Source: Streptomyces jumonjinensis (lineage in GTDB: Bacteria; Actinomycetota; Actinomycetes; Streptomycetales; Streptomycetaceae). Taken from it: a DNA stretch of 36,155 nt. This document shows positions 8,394-17,353 of the stretch, piece by piece. Location of the stretch: the NCBI RefSeq assembly GCF_009600885.1, contig NZ_VCLA01000086.1, forward strand, positions 93,009 to 129,163, in the 5' to 3' direction. Made by a program: the position numbers and the translations under genes. The notes beneath the pieces are model-generated. The model saw nothing but the letters and a program-made list of their open reading frames with translations. It was not told where the DNA came from and ran no database searches. Position 1 is the stretch's first letter. Each line of letters opens with the position of its first letter.

Positions 8394-8525
8394 GCCGGGC
8401 GCATGGTTCATCCGCCGGTTCGTCCGCCGGTTCGTCCGGTGATCGTTTAATGGCCAACTGGTGTGCGCGCTCATACCACTTGAAGCCCCTTGGTGAGCGC
8501 ATTACTTGTTATTCGGCGCATACTG

Positions 8526-8555
8526 CTGAAAACTATCGGCCGCTCAGGTTACTGT
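8526..8555 (+). promoter_or_regulatory. Leaderless promoter of the DeoR-family gene
   Basis: -35 CTGAAA (8526-8531), 18-bp spacer, -10 TACTGT (8550-8555), 7 nt, then GTG 8563. No Shine-Dalgarno is present, so transcription probably starts at or next to the GTG. Confidence 0.6.
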
Positions 8556-8562
8556 CAGTTTC

Positions 8563-9579
8563 GTGTTCGCTGCAGAACGTCGCCAATTGATCCTAGAAAT
8601 GGTGCGCGCCAACGGAGCCGTGTCGCTCCGTGAGCTCGCCCGCGTCGTCCAGACCTCCGAAGTGACCGTACGGCGGGATTTGCGGGCGCTGGCGGCCGAA
8701 GGACTCCTCGACCTCCGGCACGGCGGTGCGGTACTGCCGGGCGGCTTCACCCGGGAGTCCGGCTTTCCGCAGCAGTCGCTGTCCGCCACCGCGGAGAAGA
8801 CGGCGATCGCCGACCTCGCCGCGGGTCTCGTCGAAGAGGGCGAGGCGATCGTCGTCGGCGCCGGGACCACCACCCAGGAGCTGGCCCGCAGGCTCGCCCG
8901 GGTGCCCGGTCTGACCGTCGTCACCAACTCGCTGCTCGTCGCCCAGGCGCTCGCCCATGCCAACCGGGTCGAAGTCGTCATGACCGGGGGGACGCTGCGC
9001 GGCTCCAACTACGCGCTGGTCGGCAGCGGGGCCGAGCAGTCGCTCCAGGGGCTGCGGGTCTCCCGGGCCTTTCTCTCCGGCAGCGGGCTGACCGCCGAGC
9101 GCGGTCTCTCGACCTCCAACATGCTCTCCGCGAGCGTCGACCGGGCGCTGGTGCAGGCCGCCGCCGAGGTGGTGGTGCTCGCCGACCACACCAAGCTCGG
9201 CGCCGACACCATGTTCCAGACCGTCCCCACGGATGTCATCACCCGGCTGGTGACGGATGAGCCCCCGACGCACGACGACCGGGCGGCGACAGAGCTCCAG
9301 GCCCTGGCCGACCAGGGGGTGCAGATCACGGTGGCGGGCACCGGAGCCTCTGCCGGGGCCTCGGGCCCGTCCTCGGCCGCGCCGGTCCCCCCGGCCGACG
9401 CGGATACGGCCCCGGGCCGCCCGCCCCGCCGTGATGTGCCGCTCCCGGGGCAGCGCCGCACCCGGGGCGGGGCCGGACCGGGACCCCAGCGGCTGAACCC
9501 GGGGGGCGGGCTGGAGCAGGGACCGGGGACGGGAGCGGTGGAGCGCAACGCGCGGATGGCCGACCTCCGCCGCCGCTGA
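8563..9579 (+). CDS. DeoR/GlpR-family transcriptional regulator
   Basis: 338 residues. The N-terminal DeoR winged helix (3-57) contains the family pattern R-x3-I-x-V-x5-SLRELARVV-x-TSEVTVRRDLRAL, followed by the C-terminal sugar-phosphate sensor domain (about 75-232). That domain shows GAGTTTQELARRL (effector phosphate loop), VVTNS, MTGGTLRG and ADHTKLG, all typical of regulators sensing phosphorylated sugars. The last ~95 residues (about 245-338) are a Pro/Gly/Arg-rich tail not found in the usual ~255-residue family members, probably disordered. The start GTG 8563 fits the leaderless promoter. The target genes are unknown; the neighbouring sugar-phosphate and nucleoside genes are candidates by context only. 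Confidence 0.9.
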   Translation: MFAAERRQLILEMVRANGAVSLRELARVVQTSEVTVRRDLRALAAEGLLDLRHGGAVLPGGFTRESGFPQQSLSATAEKTAIADLAAGLVEEGEAIVVGAGTTTQELARRLARVPGLTVVTNSLLVAQALAHANRVEVVMTGGTLRGSNYALVGSGAEQSLQGLRVSRAFLSGSGLTAERGLSTSNMLSASVDRALVQAAAEVVVLADHTKLGADTMFQTVPTDVITRLVTDEPPTHDDRAATELQALADQGVQITVAGTGASAGASGPSSAAPVPPADADTAPGRPPRRDVPLPGQRRTRGGAGPGPQRLNPGGGLEQGPGTGAVERNARMADLRRR

Positions 9580-9593
9580 GCCGGAGCCCGCGC

Positions 9594-9626
9594 GGGTGGG
9601 TGGTGGGTGGGTGGGTGACGGGGGGC
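9594..9626 (+). other. G-quadruplex-like G-run cluster
   Basis: Starting 15 nt after the deoR-family stop there are five GGG runs separated mostly by a single T (GGGTGGGTGG, then TGGGTGGGTGGG), followed by a run of six Gs at 9621-9626. On the coding strand this fits the intramolecular G-quadruplex pattern and could act as an RNA or DNA structure at the 3' end of the transcript. No ordinary terminator hairpin was found here. Confidence 0.5.
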
Positions 9627-9751
9627 GTGCCGCCACTGTGTGCGCAGGGGCGGTTGTTGCACTCGTACGGGCGGTTGTTGTGCTTGTGCAGGCCGTCGTC
9701 CGTCGTGCTCGTACGGGCCGCCCCAGCTTCAGGGAGCCCGGCGCCGCCGCG

Positions 9752-10330
9752 TCAGCTCAGCCCTCTCAGAGTGAGATCGAGCAGCCGGTCGGGGAGTTCC
9801 GGATCGTCCGGAGTCTGTTCGGCGGCCAGGGCGATGGCGTTGGTCAGCTGCATCAGATCGCCGATGGAGACGTCCTCCCGCACCGAACCCGCCGCCCGCG
9901 CCCGGGCCAGCAGGGTCTCCCCGGCCTCGTACAGCGGTACACAGCACTGGGACAGCGCCGAACTCTCGTCCCGGGAGGCCGACATCAGCGCGCGGGCCAG
10001 CCCCCGGTACTCGCTCGCATGGCTGATGAGAGCGCGCAGCCAGGCGATCAGCGCCTCGCAGGGGCGGGGCGCGCAGGTCAGCCGGTGCGAATACTCCAGC
10101 AGGGAGTCGGCCGCCTCCCGGAAGACCGCGTTCATCATGGCCTGGCGGTTGGGGAAGTGCCGGTACAGAGTGCCGATGCCGACGCCCGAGCGGCGGGCGA
10201 TCTCCTCCAGCGAGGCATCGGTGCCGTGCTCGGCGAAGACGGCACGGGCCTCGGTCAGCAGCCGTTCGTAGTTGCGGCGGGCGTCGGCCCGCATGGGGCG
10301 GGGCGAGCCCATCGCCGTACTGGTCGCCAT
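9752..10330 (-). CDS. TetR-family transcriptional regulator
   Basis: 192 residues. The N-terminal TetR_N domain (about 16-64) reads RRNYERLLTEARAVFAEHG, then the helix-turn-helix SLEEIARRSGVGIGTLYRHF (40-59). The C-terminal ligand-binding/dimer domain has no recognisable ligand signature. The start ATG at 10330 is chosen because AAGGA lies 9 nt upstream; a longer frame starting at 10384 would add an unconserved arm. The gene stands alone, convergent with the DeoR gene, and its target is unknown. Its 3' neighbour region carries short direct repeats (GGGCGGTTGTTG x2, CTCGTACGGGC x2 near 9651-9720). Confidence 0.88.
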   Translation of the reverse strand: MATSTAMGSPRPMRADARRNYERLLTEARAVFAEHGTDASLEEIARRSGVGIGTLYRHFPNRQAMMNAVFREAADSLLEYSHRLTCAPRPCEALIAWLRALISHASEYRGLARALMSASRDESSALSQCCVPLYEAGETLLARARAAGSVREDVSIGDLMQLTNAIALAAEQTPDDPELPDRLLDLTLRGLS

Positions 10331-10568
10331 CGTGCCGTCCTTCCTGGGGCCGTCCGTTCTCCGGCCGGGGTCACAGGATGCCATCGCCCCGGCGCGGGGA
10401 GCCCGCCCCCGAAGAAGAAGGCCCGTACAGGAGAGAGTCCCTACGGGGGAAGGGCGCTGGGGTGTATAGGGGGCGGGGCGGGCTGTACGGGGGGGCTACG
10501 GGGCGCAGGGCCGGGGAGGCCGGGGCAGGCGAAGGGCCGGGGCAGGCAGGGCAGGCGGGGCAGGCGAA

Positions 10569-10606
10569 GGGCCCGCCCTCCTGTGCGATGACAGGACGGC
10601 GGGCCC
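10569..10606 (-). terminator. Terminator hairpin of the biotin carboxylase gene
   Basis: GGGCCCGCC (10569-10577) pairs with GGCGGGCCC (10598-10606), and inside it TCCTGT pairs with ACAGGA around a GCGATG loop, with one C-C mismatch between the two stems. It starts 21 nt beyond the stop of the carboxylase on the minus strand. Confidence 0.8.
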
Positions 10607-10626
10607 GGTGAGCCGCTCGGACGGTG

Positions 10627-12381
10627 TCAGTCCTTGATCTCGCAGATGGTCGCGCCGGACGAGACGGAGGCGCCGACCTCGGCGCTGAGGCCCTTCACGG
10701 TCCCCGCGCGGTGAGCGTTGAGGGGCTGCTCCATCTTCATCGCCTCCAGGACGACGATCAGATCGCCTTCCTGGACCTCCTGGCCCTCCTCGACCGCGAT
10801 CTTCACGATGGTGCCCTGCATGGGCGACGCGAGGGTGTCGCCGGACGCGGCGGAGGCGGACTTGCGGGCCGCCCGGCGCTTGGGGCGAGCGCCCGCGGCC
10901 AGTCCGGTGCGGGCCAGCGTCATCCCGAGCGAGGAGGGCAGCGAGACCTCCAGCCGTTTGCCGCCGACCTCGACCACGACCGTCTCACGGCCGGGCTCGT
11001 CGTCGGTCTCGGCCTCGGCGGGCGCGGCGAAGGCGGGGATCTCGTTGACGAACTCGGTCTCGATCCAGCGGGTGTGGATCCGGAACGGGTCGCTGGTGAA
11101 CGCCGGGTCGGCGACGACCGCGCGGTGGAAGGGGATGGCGGTGGCCATGCCCTCGACGGTGAACTCGTCCAGCGCGCGGGCGGCCCGCTGGAGCGCCTGC
11201 TCACGGCTCGCGCCCGTGATGACCAGCTTGGCGAGGAGGGAGTCCCACGCCGGGCCGATCACACTGCCGGACTCCACGCCCGCGTCGAGGCGGACACCGG
11301 GGCCGGTCGGCGGGTTGAAGACCGTGACCGTGCCGGGGGCGGGCAGAAAGCCGCGGCCCGGGTCCTCGCCGTTGATCCGGAACTCGAAGGAATGGCCGCG
11401 CACCGGCGGGTCGTCGTAACCCAGTTCCTCCCCGTCGGCGATCCGGAACATCTCGCGTACGAGGTCGATGCCGGTGACCTCTTCGGTGACCGGGTGCTCG
11501 ACCTGGAGCCGGGTGTTGACCTCAAGGAAGGAGATGGTGCCGTCGAGCCCGACGAGGAACTCGACCGTGCCCGCGCCGACGTAGCCGGCCTCCTTGAGGA
11601 TGGCCTTGGACGCCGCGTACAGCTCGGCGTTCTGCGCGTCCGAGAGGAAGGGGGCCGGGGCCTCCTCCACCAGCTTCTGATGGCGGCGCTGGAGAGAGCA
11701 GTCACGGGTGGAGACGACGACCACATTGCCGTGCTGGTCGGCCAGACACTGGGTCTCCACATGCCGGGGCTTGTCGAGATAGCGCTCCACGAAGCACTCG
11801 CCGCGGCCGAAGGCGGCGACGGCCTCACGGACGGCGGAGTCGTACAGCTCCGGGACCTCTTCCAGGGTGCGCGCGACCTTGAGACCGCGCCCGCCGCCGC
11901 CGAAGGCGGCCTTGATCGCGATGGGCAGGCCGTGCTCCTCGGCGAAGGCGACGACCTCGTCGGCGCCGGAGACCGGGTCGGGGGTGCCCGCGACCAGGGG
12001 AGCGCCGGCCCGCTGGGCGATATGCCGGGCGGCGACCTTGTCGCCGAGGTCCCGGATCGCGGACGGCGGCGGTCCGATCCAGGTCAGACCCGCGTCGATG
12101 ACCGCCTGGGCGAACTCGGCGTTCTCGGAGAGAAAGCCGTAACCCGGGTGGACGGCGTCCGCACCGGAGTCCGCGGCAGCCTGGAGCACCTTGGCCATAT
12201 CGAGATAGCTGGCGGCCGGAGTGTCACCGCCCAGGGCGAACGCCTCGTCTGCGGCGCGGACGTGCAGTGCGTCACGATCCGGGTCGGCGTAGACGGCTAC
12301 GCTCGCGATCCCGGCATCCCGGCAGGCACGGGCAACGCGGACAGCGATTTCGCCTCGATTGGCGATGAGCACCTTGCGCAC
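10627..12381 (-). CDS. accA2: Acyl-CoA carboxylase alpha subunit (biotin carboxylase plus biotin carrier)
   Basis: 584 residues. The biotin carboxylase N-domain begins [30 protein letters not shown] follows, then the ATP-grasp glycine loop GGGGRG, the catalytic stretch [18 protein letters not shown] and the C-domain. A Lys/Arg/Ala-rich linker leads to a biotinyl domain at the C-terminus with EAMKM; K549 is the expected biotinylation site. It carboxylates biotin with bicarbonate and ATP, then hands it to a beta subunit such as PccB, giving malonyl- or methylmalonyl-CoA for fatty acid and polyketide synthesis. GTG 12381 has GGAGG 8 nt upstream. The beta and epsilon subunits and birA lie 2-6 kb away. 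The symbol rests on remembered synteny. Confidence 0.93.
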   Translation of the reverse strand: MRKVLIANRGEIAVRVARACRDAGIASVAVYADPDRDALHVRAADEAFALGGDTPAASYLDMAKVLQAAADSGADAVHPGYGFLSENAEFAQAVIDAGLTWIGPPPSAIRDLGDKVAARHIAQRAGAPLVAGTPDPVSGADEVVAFAEEHGLPIAIKAAFGGGGRGLKVARTLEEVPELYDSAVREAVAAFGRGECFVERYLDKPRHVETQCLADQHGNVVVVSTRDCSLQRRHQKLVEEAPAPFLSDAQNAELYAASKAILKEAGYVGAGTVEFLVGLDGTISFLEVNTRLQVEHPVTEEVTGIDLVREMFRIADGEELGYDDPPVRGHSFEFRINGEDPGRGFLPAPGTVTVFNPPTGPGVRLDAGVESGSVIGPAWDSLLAKLVITGASREQALQRAARALDEFTVEGMATAIPFHRAVVADPAFTSDPFRIHTRWIETEFVNEIPAFAAPAEAETDDEPGRETVVVEVGGKRLEVSLPSSLGMTLARTGLAAGARPKRRAARKSASAASGDTLASPMQGTIVKIAVEEGQEVQEGDLIVVLEAMKMEQPLNAHRAGTVKGLSAEVGASVSSGATICEIKD

Positions 12382-12719
12382 GATGACTCCCTCCTTGGAA
12401 CAAGCTGAGTTTAGGGACTACCGACACGGCCTTACGACCCGTCCCCATTGGTGAGCTTGCCCACACGGAGCGTGATCCGAGGCTCGCGCACGTCGCGAAA
12501 TCCCTTGTCGCATCACGGTATGACGGGTTTCCTCTCCGCAGAGTAGCCCTGTTGCGCGGTGCAGGTCTCTGTTCATGAGCCCAGCGGGCTGACGTGTTTC
12601 TTTGTGGGGTCTCTACGAACGACCGGTCGCTTCGATGGGGGAGAGGGCCGGGCGGCCCGGGGGCTGTCCGGATTCACGCGCACCCTTGTCCCGGGGTCTA
12701 CCGCTGAGTAGCCTGCGCG
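12382..12719. other. Divergent intergenic region between accA2 and a membrane-protein gene
   Basis: 338 bases with no credible gene. It holds the Shine-Dalgarno of the carboxylase (12388-12395, minus strand), a possible minus-strand -10 TAAACT at 12408-12413 without a good -35, and the plus-strand promoter at 12686-12714. The middle is comparatively A/T-rich for this genome and may contain regulatory sites that I could not identify. Confidence 0.5.
12686..12714 (+). promoter_or_regulatory. Leaderless promoter
   Basis: -35 TTGTCC (12686-12691), 17-bp spacer, -10 TAGCCT (12709-12714), then 5 nt to ATG 12720. It is a good match to the vegetative (HrdB-type) consensus. Confidence 0.65.
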
Positions 12720-13223
12720 ATGCGAGACGCGCTTACTGGCGGTAACCGAGGGTTGGGGGCGGGTTCGGTGGTACGGAGGCCGATGGCCGTGGTGGCCGCG
12801 CTGGTGCTGCTCACGGAGGCGGTCGGCATGGTGGTGATCAACGGGATTCTCGCCGCCTTCGTCGACGGTCAGAGCATGTCGCTGGACGGGCTCGATCCGG
12901 CCGCGATGGTGACGGCCACCTGGACGCTGGGCGCGGTCTCCGGCCTCTTTCTGTCGGTCTGCGCGCTGGTGTCGCTGCTCGCGGGGGTACGGGACCGGGC
13001 CCCGGGCCGCTTCGGCCGGGCGCTGCTGACCGGAGCTGCGGTGGCGCATGGGGTGCTGGCTGCGGTGACGGTGGGGCTGGTGGGGTGGCCGGCGTTCGCG
13101 GTGCTGATGGTGGGGATGGGCGTGGTGATCGCCGTTCTGGTGCTGTACGGGAAGGGGGCGGCCGGCGGGCCGGGTGTGGAGTCGGCACAGTCCGCCCCGG
13201 AGCGGGGGGCGCGGCCCGCCTGA
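12720..13223 (+). CDS. Small integral membrane protein, four predicted helices
   Basis: 167 residues of unknown function. Hydrophobic segments lie at about 22-46, 65-88, 100-122 and 123-142, after a short basic N-terminus and before a polar Pro/Ala/Glu tail. No catalytic or transport motif is visible. A gene of this kind sits at the same place, between the carboxylase and maf, in related genomes as I remember them. ATG 12720 sits 5 nt after a -10 hexamer and has no Shine-Dalgarno, so it is probably translated from a leaderless mRNA. Confidence 0.75.
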   Translation: MRDALTGGNRGLGAGSVVRRPMAVVAALVLLTEAVGMVVINGILAAFVDGQSMSLDGLDPAAMVTATWTLGAVSGLFLSVCALVSLLAGVRDRAPGRFGRALLTGAAVAHGVLAAVTVGLVGWPAFAVLMVGMGVVIAVLVLYGKGAAGGPGVESAQSAPERGARPA

Positions 13224-13276
13224 GCGTCAATTGGTCACATCGGGTGGGACTTCGTCATATCGGTTGGCGTCAGACG

Positions 13277-13395
13277 GTGTCAGTTGGTGTCAGTTGGTGT
13301 CAGGCGGCCGGAGGGTGACGGTCCGGTTCGCCGAGGCAGGGCGAGTCGGTTCGAGTCGGGTTCGCCCGGCCGGTTCGAGTCGGGTTCGCCCGGCC
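13277..13395. repeat. Short tandem repeats between the membrane protein and maf
   Basis: The decamer GTGTCAGTTG occurs in about 2.5 tandem copies at 13277-13304. A perfect 24-bp tandem duplication follows at 13348-13371 and 13372-13395 (each beginning GGTTCGAGTCGGG and ending TTCGCCCGGCC). The stretch is non-coding and lies between convergent genes. Confidence 0.7.
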
Positions 13396-13415
13396 TGGCC
13401 GGTGAGCCGCGGGCG

Positions 13416-14021
13416 TCAGGCCCAGAGGTCGGTGACCGAGTAGCCCAGCTCCGCCAGCAGCACCCGGAGCAGCGGCTGCGACAGACCGATGACATTGCCG
13501 GGGTCGCCGTCGATGCCGTCGATGAACGGCGCGGAGCGGCCGTCCAGAGTGAACGCCCCCGCCACATGGAGCGGCTCGCCGCTCGCCACATACGCGGCGA
13601 TCTCCGCGTCCGTCGGCTCCCCGAAGCGGACCGTGGTGGACGCGGTCGCGGAGGCGACCCGTCCGGTGGCGGTGTCGGTCACGCAGTGACCGGTGCGGAG
13701 CACCCCGGACCGGCCCCGCATCGCCTTCCAGCGGGCCGTGGCCTCCTCCGCGTCGGCGGGCTTGCCGAGGGCCTCGCCGTCCAGTTCGAGCACCGAGTCA
13801 CAGCCGATGACCAGCGCGTCGGCCGCCTCCGGGAGCGCGGCGACGACCGCCGCCTTGGCCTCGGCGAGCACCAGCGCCAGCTCGGCGGGGGTCGGGGCGC
13901 TCAGAGCTTCCTCGTCGACACCGCTGACGATCACCTCGGGCGCGAACCCCGCCGCTTGCAGCAGACGGAGACGGGCAGGGGAGGCTGAGGCGAGTACCAG
14001 GCGGCGGGTTCGAGCGGTCAT
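13416..14021 (-). CDS. maf: Maf-family nucleoside triphosphate pyrophosphatase
   Basis: 201 residues. Maf/YhdE-family proteins hydrolyse non-canonical or canonical NTPs (dTTP/UTP type) to NMP and pyrophosphate, a housecleaning and division-linked role. Visible blocks are [12 protein letters not shown] (start loop), [17 protein letters not shown] (catalytic Asp), [10 protein letters not shown] and [17 protein letters not shown] 14021 starts at the conserved RLVLASASP strand; a longer frame to 14243 overlaps mmpB and is not conserved in character. TACCAT lies 6 nt upstream, suggesting its own leaderless transcript as well as read-through from the pccB-pccE-mmpB direction. Confidence 0.9.
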   Translation of the reverse strand: MTARTRRLVLASASPARLRLLQAAGFAPEVIVSGVDEEALSAPTPAELALVLAEAKAAVVAALPEAADALVIGCDSVLELDGEALGKPADAEEATARWKAMRGRSGVLRTGHCVTDTATGRVASATASTTVRFGEPTDAEIAAYVASGEPLHVAGAFTLDGRSAPFIDGIDGDPGNVIGLSQPLLRVLLAELGYSVTDLWA

Positions 14022-14027
14022 GCCGCC

Positions 14028-14033
14028 ATGGTA
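14028..14033 (-). promoter_or_regulatory. -10 hexamer TACCAT before maf
   Basis: Minus-strand TACCAT, then 6 nt, then ATG 14021. No convincing -35. It lies in the 20-nt gap after mmpB. Confidence 0.4.
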
Positions 14034-14041
14034 GGCGGCGC

Positions 14042-14170
14042 TCAGCGCAGACCGATCACACACATGCCCAGGACCATGGCGAGCGCCAGCACCAGGCCCG
14101 CGCGGCGCAGCATCGCCTGCGCCTTGCGCAGTTCCTCGGGGGCTTCGTCCTCGGGATCCGACCACAACAT
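14042..14170 (-). CDS. mmpB: Morphogenic membrane protein MmpB, 42 residues
   Basis: A short frame encoding 42 residues: [18 protein letters not shown], then [14 protein letters not shown] and LGMCVIGLR. An acidic cytoplasmic N-terminus (about 1-18) precedes one membrane helix (about 21-41). It strongly resembles the small Streptomyces protein annotated as MmpB, found beside maf and the acyl-CoA carboxylase genes; that match is from memory. It lies between the epsilon subunit and maf on the same strand, 20 nt before maf. There is no well-spaced Shine-Dalgarno (GGAAG is only 1 nt from the ATG). CACCAT 7 nt upstream could be a weak -10. Confidence 0.8.
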   Translation of the reverse strand: MLWSDPEDEAPEELRKAQAMLRRAGLVLALAMVLGMCVIGLR

Positions 14171-14205
14171 GCTTCCGATGGTGCTGCCGGAGCCGCAGCC
14201 GCGCC

Positions 14206-14221
14206 TGAGTACGGGTACTCA
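14206..14221. promoter_or_regulatory. Perfect palindrome TGAGTAC-GG-GTACTCA
   Basis: Two perfect 7-bp arms around a GG spacer in the 97-nt gap between the epsilon-subunit stop and mmpB. It could be an operator for a dimeric regulator or a small RNA stem. No regulator can be assigned. Confidence 0.4.
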
Positions 14222-14267
14222 ACCACGGTGCGAGCAAGGCCACACTCCGGCGGGCACGCGCGGGACC

Positions 14268-14471
14268 CTAAACCGGCCAGAAGGTACGCGCCCACGCCCG
14301 GGGGCCCGGCAGCGGGCTGCGGGAACGGGCGATCCGCGCCGGGTCCGACCACTGCGGGGGCGGCGGCGCGGCGCCCTCCTGCGCGGCCGTCGCCGCGGCG
14401 CGCGCCCGGACCACCGCGAGAGCGGCGGCGAGCTCCTCGGGAGTGGGGTTTCCCCGTACGACCCTGATCAT
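14268..14471 (-). CDS. pccE: Acyl-CoA carboxylase epsilon subunit
   Basis: 67 residues, opening MIRVVRGNPTPEELAAALAV, the hallmark of the small epsilon subunits that bind the beta subunit of actinobacterial acyl-CoA carboxylases and raise activity. A Pro-rich middle precedes SDPARIARSR and the C-terminal block WARTFWPV, as in the family. ATG 14471 has AAAGG 7 nt upstream. An upstream in-frame GTG at 14501 overlaps the pccB stop (GTGA) and could give a 77-residue form with translational coupling. It is directly downstream of pccB. Confidence 0.9.
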   Translation of the reverse strand: MIRVVRGNPTPEELAAALAVVRARAAATAAQEGAAPPPPQWSDPARIARSRSPLPGPRAWARTFWPV

Positions 14472-14497
14472 TGCCTCGCCTTTCTGGAGAGCCTGGC

Positions 14498-16081
14498 TCA
14501 CAGCGGGATGTTGCCGTGCTTCTTCGGCGGCAGACTCTCCCGCTTCGTCCGCAGCTGGCGGAGCCCGCGCACGATCTGCGCCCGGGTGTCCGACGGCAGG
14601 ATCACCGCGTCGACATAGCCGCGCTCGGCCGCCGTATACGGATTGAGCAGAGCGTCCTCGTACTCCTCGATCAGCTGGGCGCGCACCGCCTCCTGATCGT
14701 CGGCCGCCGCGATGGTGCGGCGGTGCAGGATGTTCACCGCGCCCTGCGCACCCATCACCGCGATCTGCGCGGTCGGCCAGGCGAGGTTGAGATCCGCGCC
14801 CAGATGCTTGGACCCCATCACGTCATAAGCCCCGCCGAACGCCTTACGGGTGATCACCGTGATGAGCGGGACGGTCGCCTCCGCATAGGCGTAGATCAGC
14901 TTCGCGCCCCGGCGGATGATGCCCCCGTACTCCTGGTCGACGCCGGGCAGAAAGCCGGGCACATCGACGAAGGTCAGCACCGGGATGTTGAAGGCGTCGC
15001 AGGTGCGGACGAACCGCGCGGCCTTCTCCGAGGCGTTGATGTCGAGGCAGCCCGCGAACTGCATCGGCTGATTGGCGACCACCCCGACCGGGAACCCCTC
15101 CACCCGCCCGAAGCCGGTGAGGATGTTCGGCGCGAACAGCGTCTGGGTCTCCAGGAACTCGCCCTCGTCCAGCACATGCTCGATGACCCTGTGCATGTCA
15201 TACGGCTGGTTCGCGCTGTCCGGGATCAGCGAGTCCAGCTCCAGGTCCTCGGCGGTGAGGGCGAGATCGGCCTCCTCGGGGAAGGCGGGCGGCTCGGACA
15301 GATTGTTCGACGGGAGATAGGAGAGCAGCGAGGTGACGAACTCGATCGCGTCCTTCTCGTCCCCGGCCAGATGATGGGCCACACCCGAGGTCGTGTTGTG
15401 GGTGCGTGCCCCGCCGAGCGCCTCGAAGCCCACGTCCTCGCCGGTCACCGTCTTGATGACATCGGGGCCCGTGATGAACATATGCGAGGTCTGGTCCACC
15501 ATCACCGTGAAGTCGGTGATCGCGGGAGAGTAGACCGCGCCGCCCGCGCAGGGGCCGACGACCAGGGAGATCTGCGGAATGACGCCGGAAGCATGGGTGT
15601 TGCGGCGGAAGATCTCGCCGTACATGCCCAGCGCGCTCACCCCCTCCTGGATCCGCGCGCCGCCGGAGTCGTTGATGCCGATGACCGGACAGCCCGTCCG
15701 CAGCGCGAAGTCCATCACCTTGATGATCTTCTGGCCGTAGACCTCGCCGAGCGCGCCGCCGAAGACCGTGAAGTCCTGGGAGAAGACCGCGACCGGGCGG
15801 CCGTCGACCGTGCCGTAACCGGTGACCACACCGTCCCCGTACGGGCGGGTGTTCTCCAGACCGAAACTGGTGGAGCGGTGCCGGGCGAGCTCGTCCAGCT
15901 CGACGAACGAGCCCTCGTCCAGCAGCAGATCGATCCGCTCACGGGCGGTCAGCTTGCCCTTGGCGTGCTGCTTCTCCACCGCGCGGCCGGAACCGGCGTG
16001 GGTGGCCTCCTGGATGCGGCGCCGAAGATCCGCGATCTTCCCGGCGGTGGTGTGGATGTCGGTCTGTTCCGGCTCGGACAT
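14498..16081 (-). CDS. pccB: Propionyl/acetyl-CoA carboxylase beta subunit (carboxyltransferase)
   Basis: 527 residues, full length for the family. It transfers the carboxyl group from carboxybiotin to acyl-CoA. Blocks seen are [18 protein letters not shown] near 45-65, [13 protein letters not shown] (N-terminal oxyanion site), [28 protein letters not shown], and in the C-domain [31 protein letters not shown] (written here in part: [18 protein letters not shown]) with [14 protein letters not shown]. The residue that sets acetyl versus propionyl preference lies in the [11 protein letters not shown] region and favours a PccB-type call by resemblance. ATG 16081 has AGGGGAG about 10 nt upstream. 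It is the first gene of a pccB-pccE-mmpB-maf string. Confidence 0.94.
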   Translation of the reverse strand: MSEPEQTDIHTTAGKIADLRRRIQEATHAGSGRAVEKQHAKGKLTARERIDLLLDEGSFVELDELARHRSTSFGLENTRPYGDGVVTGYGTVDGRPVAVFSQDFTVFGGALGEVYGQKIIKVMDFALRTGCPVIGINDSGGARIQEGVSALGMYGEIFRRNTHASGVIPQISLVVGPCAGGAVYSPAITDFTVMVDQTSHMFITGPDVIKTVTGEDVGFEALGGARTHNTTSGVAHHLAGDEKDAIEFVTSLLSYLPSNNLSEPPAFPEEADLALTAEDLELDSLIPDSANQPYDMHRVIEHVLDEGEFLETQTLFAPNILTGFGRVEGFPVGVVANQPMQFAGCLDINASEKAARFVRTCDAFNIPVLTFVDVPGFLPGVDQEYGGIIRRGAKLIYAYAEATVPLITVITRKAFGGAYDVMGSKHLGADLNLAWPTAQIAVMGAQGAVNILHRRTIAAADDQEAVRAQLIEEYEDALLNPYTAAERGYVDAVILPSDTRAQIVRGLRQLRTKRESLPPKKHGNIPL

Positions 16082-16373
16082 CGGGATGCGGCTCCCCTGG
16101 CTGGTCAGCCGCGCGTCGGCGGCTGAGCTGCGGTGCGGCTGGCTGATGTGCTGATGTGTTGAACAGTGGCTGGTGCGGCTGGTGCGGCTGGTGCTGCGGT
16201 ACGCGGGTGCTGCGGTACGGAGGGGCTCTCGGGACACACGGGGGCACACCGGGCTCGCTGGGCACCGGGCTGCCGGGCTGCCGAAACGGCGGAGCGGTGG
16301 GCTACCGACTCGTAGCGTATCCGCGCCGATACTCTTCAGCAGTGCGGCGTTTGCCACACCTAACCTGGCTTGC
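16082..16373. other. Divergent intergenic region with short repeats, pccB/birA
   Basis: 292 bases with no gene. At about 16137-16220 it carries short tandem repeats: GCTGATGTG twice, GCTGGTGCG repeated about three times, and GGTGCTGCGGTACG twice. The birA promoter -10 lies at the right end. The repeats lie where the pccB promoter should be. Confidence 0.55.
16361..16366 (+). promoter_or_regulatory. -10 hexamer TAACCT for leaderless birA
   Basis: TAACCT, 7 nt (GGCTTGC), then ATG 16374. No Shine-Dalgarno and no clear -35. Confidence 0.5.
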
Positions 16374-17228
16374 ATGACGCCAGAGAATGCGCCCGGGAAC
16401 CGCTGGTCCGACCTGGACCGGCCGCCGCTCAACACCACCGCGCTGCGCCGCGCCCTGCTGCGGCCGGGCGGGCTGTGGACCTCGTTGGAAGTCGTACCCG
16501 CCACCGGGTCCACCAACTCCGACCTGGTGCGCGCGACGCCCCGTGGCGAGGGCGCGGTGCTCATCGCCGAGGAGCAGACGGCCGGGCGGGGGCGGCTCGA
16601 CCGGGTCTGGACCGCGCCGCCGCGCTCCGGGATCTTCCTCTCCGTGGTGCTGCGGCCCGGACCGGGGGTGCCGGTCGAGCGCTGGGGCTGGCTGCCGCTG
16701 CTCGCCGGGGTCGCCGCCGCGACCGGGCTGAGCCGGGCGGCCGGAGTGGACATGTCCCTCAAATGGCCCAATGACTTGTTGGTGAAGGTGAACGGCGAGG
16801 AGCGCAAGACCGGGGGCATCCTCGCCGAGCGGGCGGGCGATGACGCGGTCGTGGTGGGCATCGGGGTCAACGTCACCCTGCGCGCGGACGAGCTGCCGGT
16901 GCCTGCCGCGGGCTCGCTCGTCCTCGCGAACGCGGTGTCGACCGACCGTGACCCGCTGGTCAGAGCCGTACTGCGGTCGCTGGAGCAGTGGTACGGACGG
17001 TGGCGCGAGGCGGGCGGCGACCCGGGGGCCTCGGGCATCCAGGAGGCGTACGCGGCGGGGTGCGCGACGCTGGGGCGCACGGTGCGGGCGGAGCTGCCGG
17101 GCGGGCGCGCGGTGACCGGGGAGGCGCTGGCGCTGGACGGGGACGGGCGGCTGGTGCTGGGGCTCGCGGACGGGGAACGGCGGGCGATCAGCGCGGGGGA
17201 CATCGTGCATCTGCGGCCGGGGGGCTGA
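16374..17228 (+). CDS. birA: Biotin--[acetyl-CoA-carboxylase] ligase
   Basis: 284 residues. The enzyme makes biotinyl-AMP and attaches biotin to the Lys of biotin carrier domains. Seen are the substrate-entry segment GSTNSDLVR, the biotinyl-AMP loop GRGRLDR (71-77), KWPNDL (130-135), KTGGIL (145-150), GIGVNV (162-167) and the C-terminal SH3-like domain (about 235-284). There is no N-terminal helix-turn-helix, so it is a class I ligase without a repressor function. The obvious client is the biotinyl domain of the carboxylase at 10627-12381. ATG 16374 has no Shine-Dalgarno and fits the leaderless -10 just upstream. Confidence 0.93.
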   Translation: MTPENAPGNRWSDLDRPPLNTTALRRALLRPGGLWTSLEVVPATGSTNSDLVRATPRGEGAVLIAEEQTAGRGRLDRVWTAPPRSGIFLSVVLRPGPGVPVERWGWLPLLAGVAAATGLSRAAGVDMSLKWPNDLLVKVNGEERKTGGILAERAGDDAVVVGIGVNVTLRADELPVPAAGSLVLANAVSTDRDPLVRAVLRSLEQWYGRWREAGGDPGASGIQEAYAAGCATLGRTVRAELPGGRAVTGEALALDGDGRLVLGLADGERRAISAGDIVHLRPGG

Positions 17229-17353
17229 GGGCGGGGGCTTGAGGGTGCGGGGGCTTCGGGCCTGGGCTGGGTGTGGTGTGCTGAGGTCCGGGGTCTGCTT
17301 CGGGTGCTTCGGTGTGGGGTGGGTGTGGTGTGCTGGGGTCCGTGGTCCGCTCC

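Noticed and set aside
8452..8479. AACTGGT...ACCACTT inverted repeat as a DasR-type or other GntR site upstream of the DeoR gene
   Set aside because: The half-sites resemble known ACTGGT/ACCACT arms but are 12 bp apart rather than adjacent, and the match is 6 of 7.
10624..12408. 594-codon plus-strand frame
   Set aside because: It is antisense to the biotin carboxylase and has no recognisable features.
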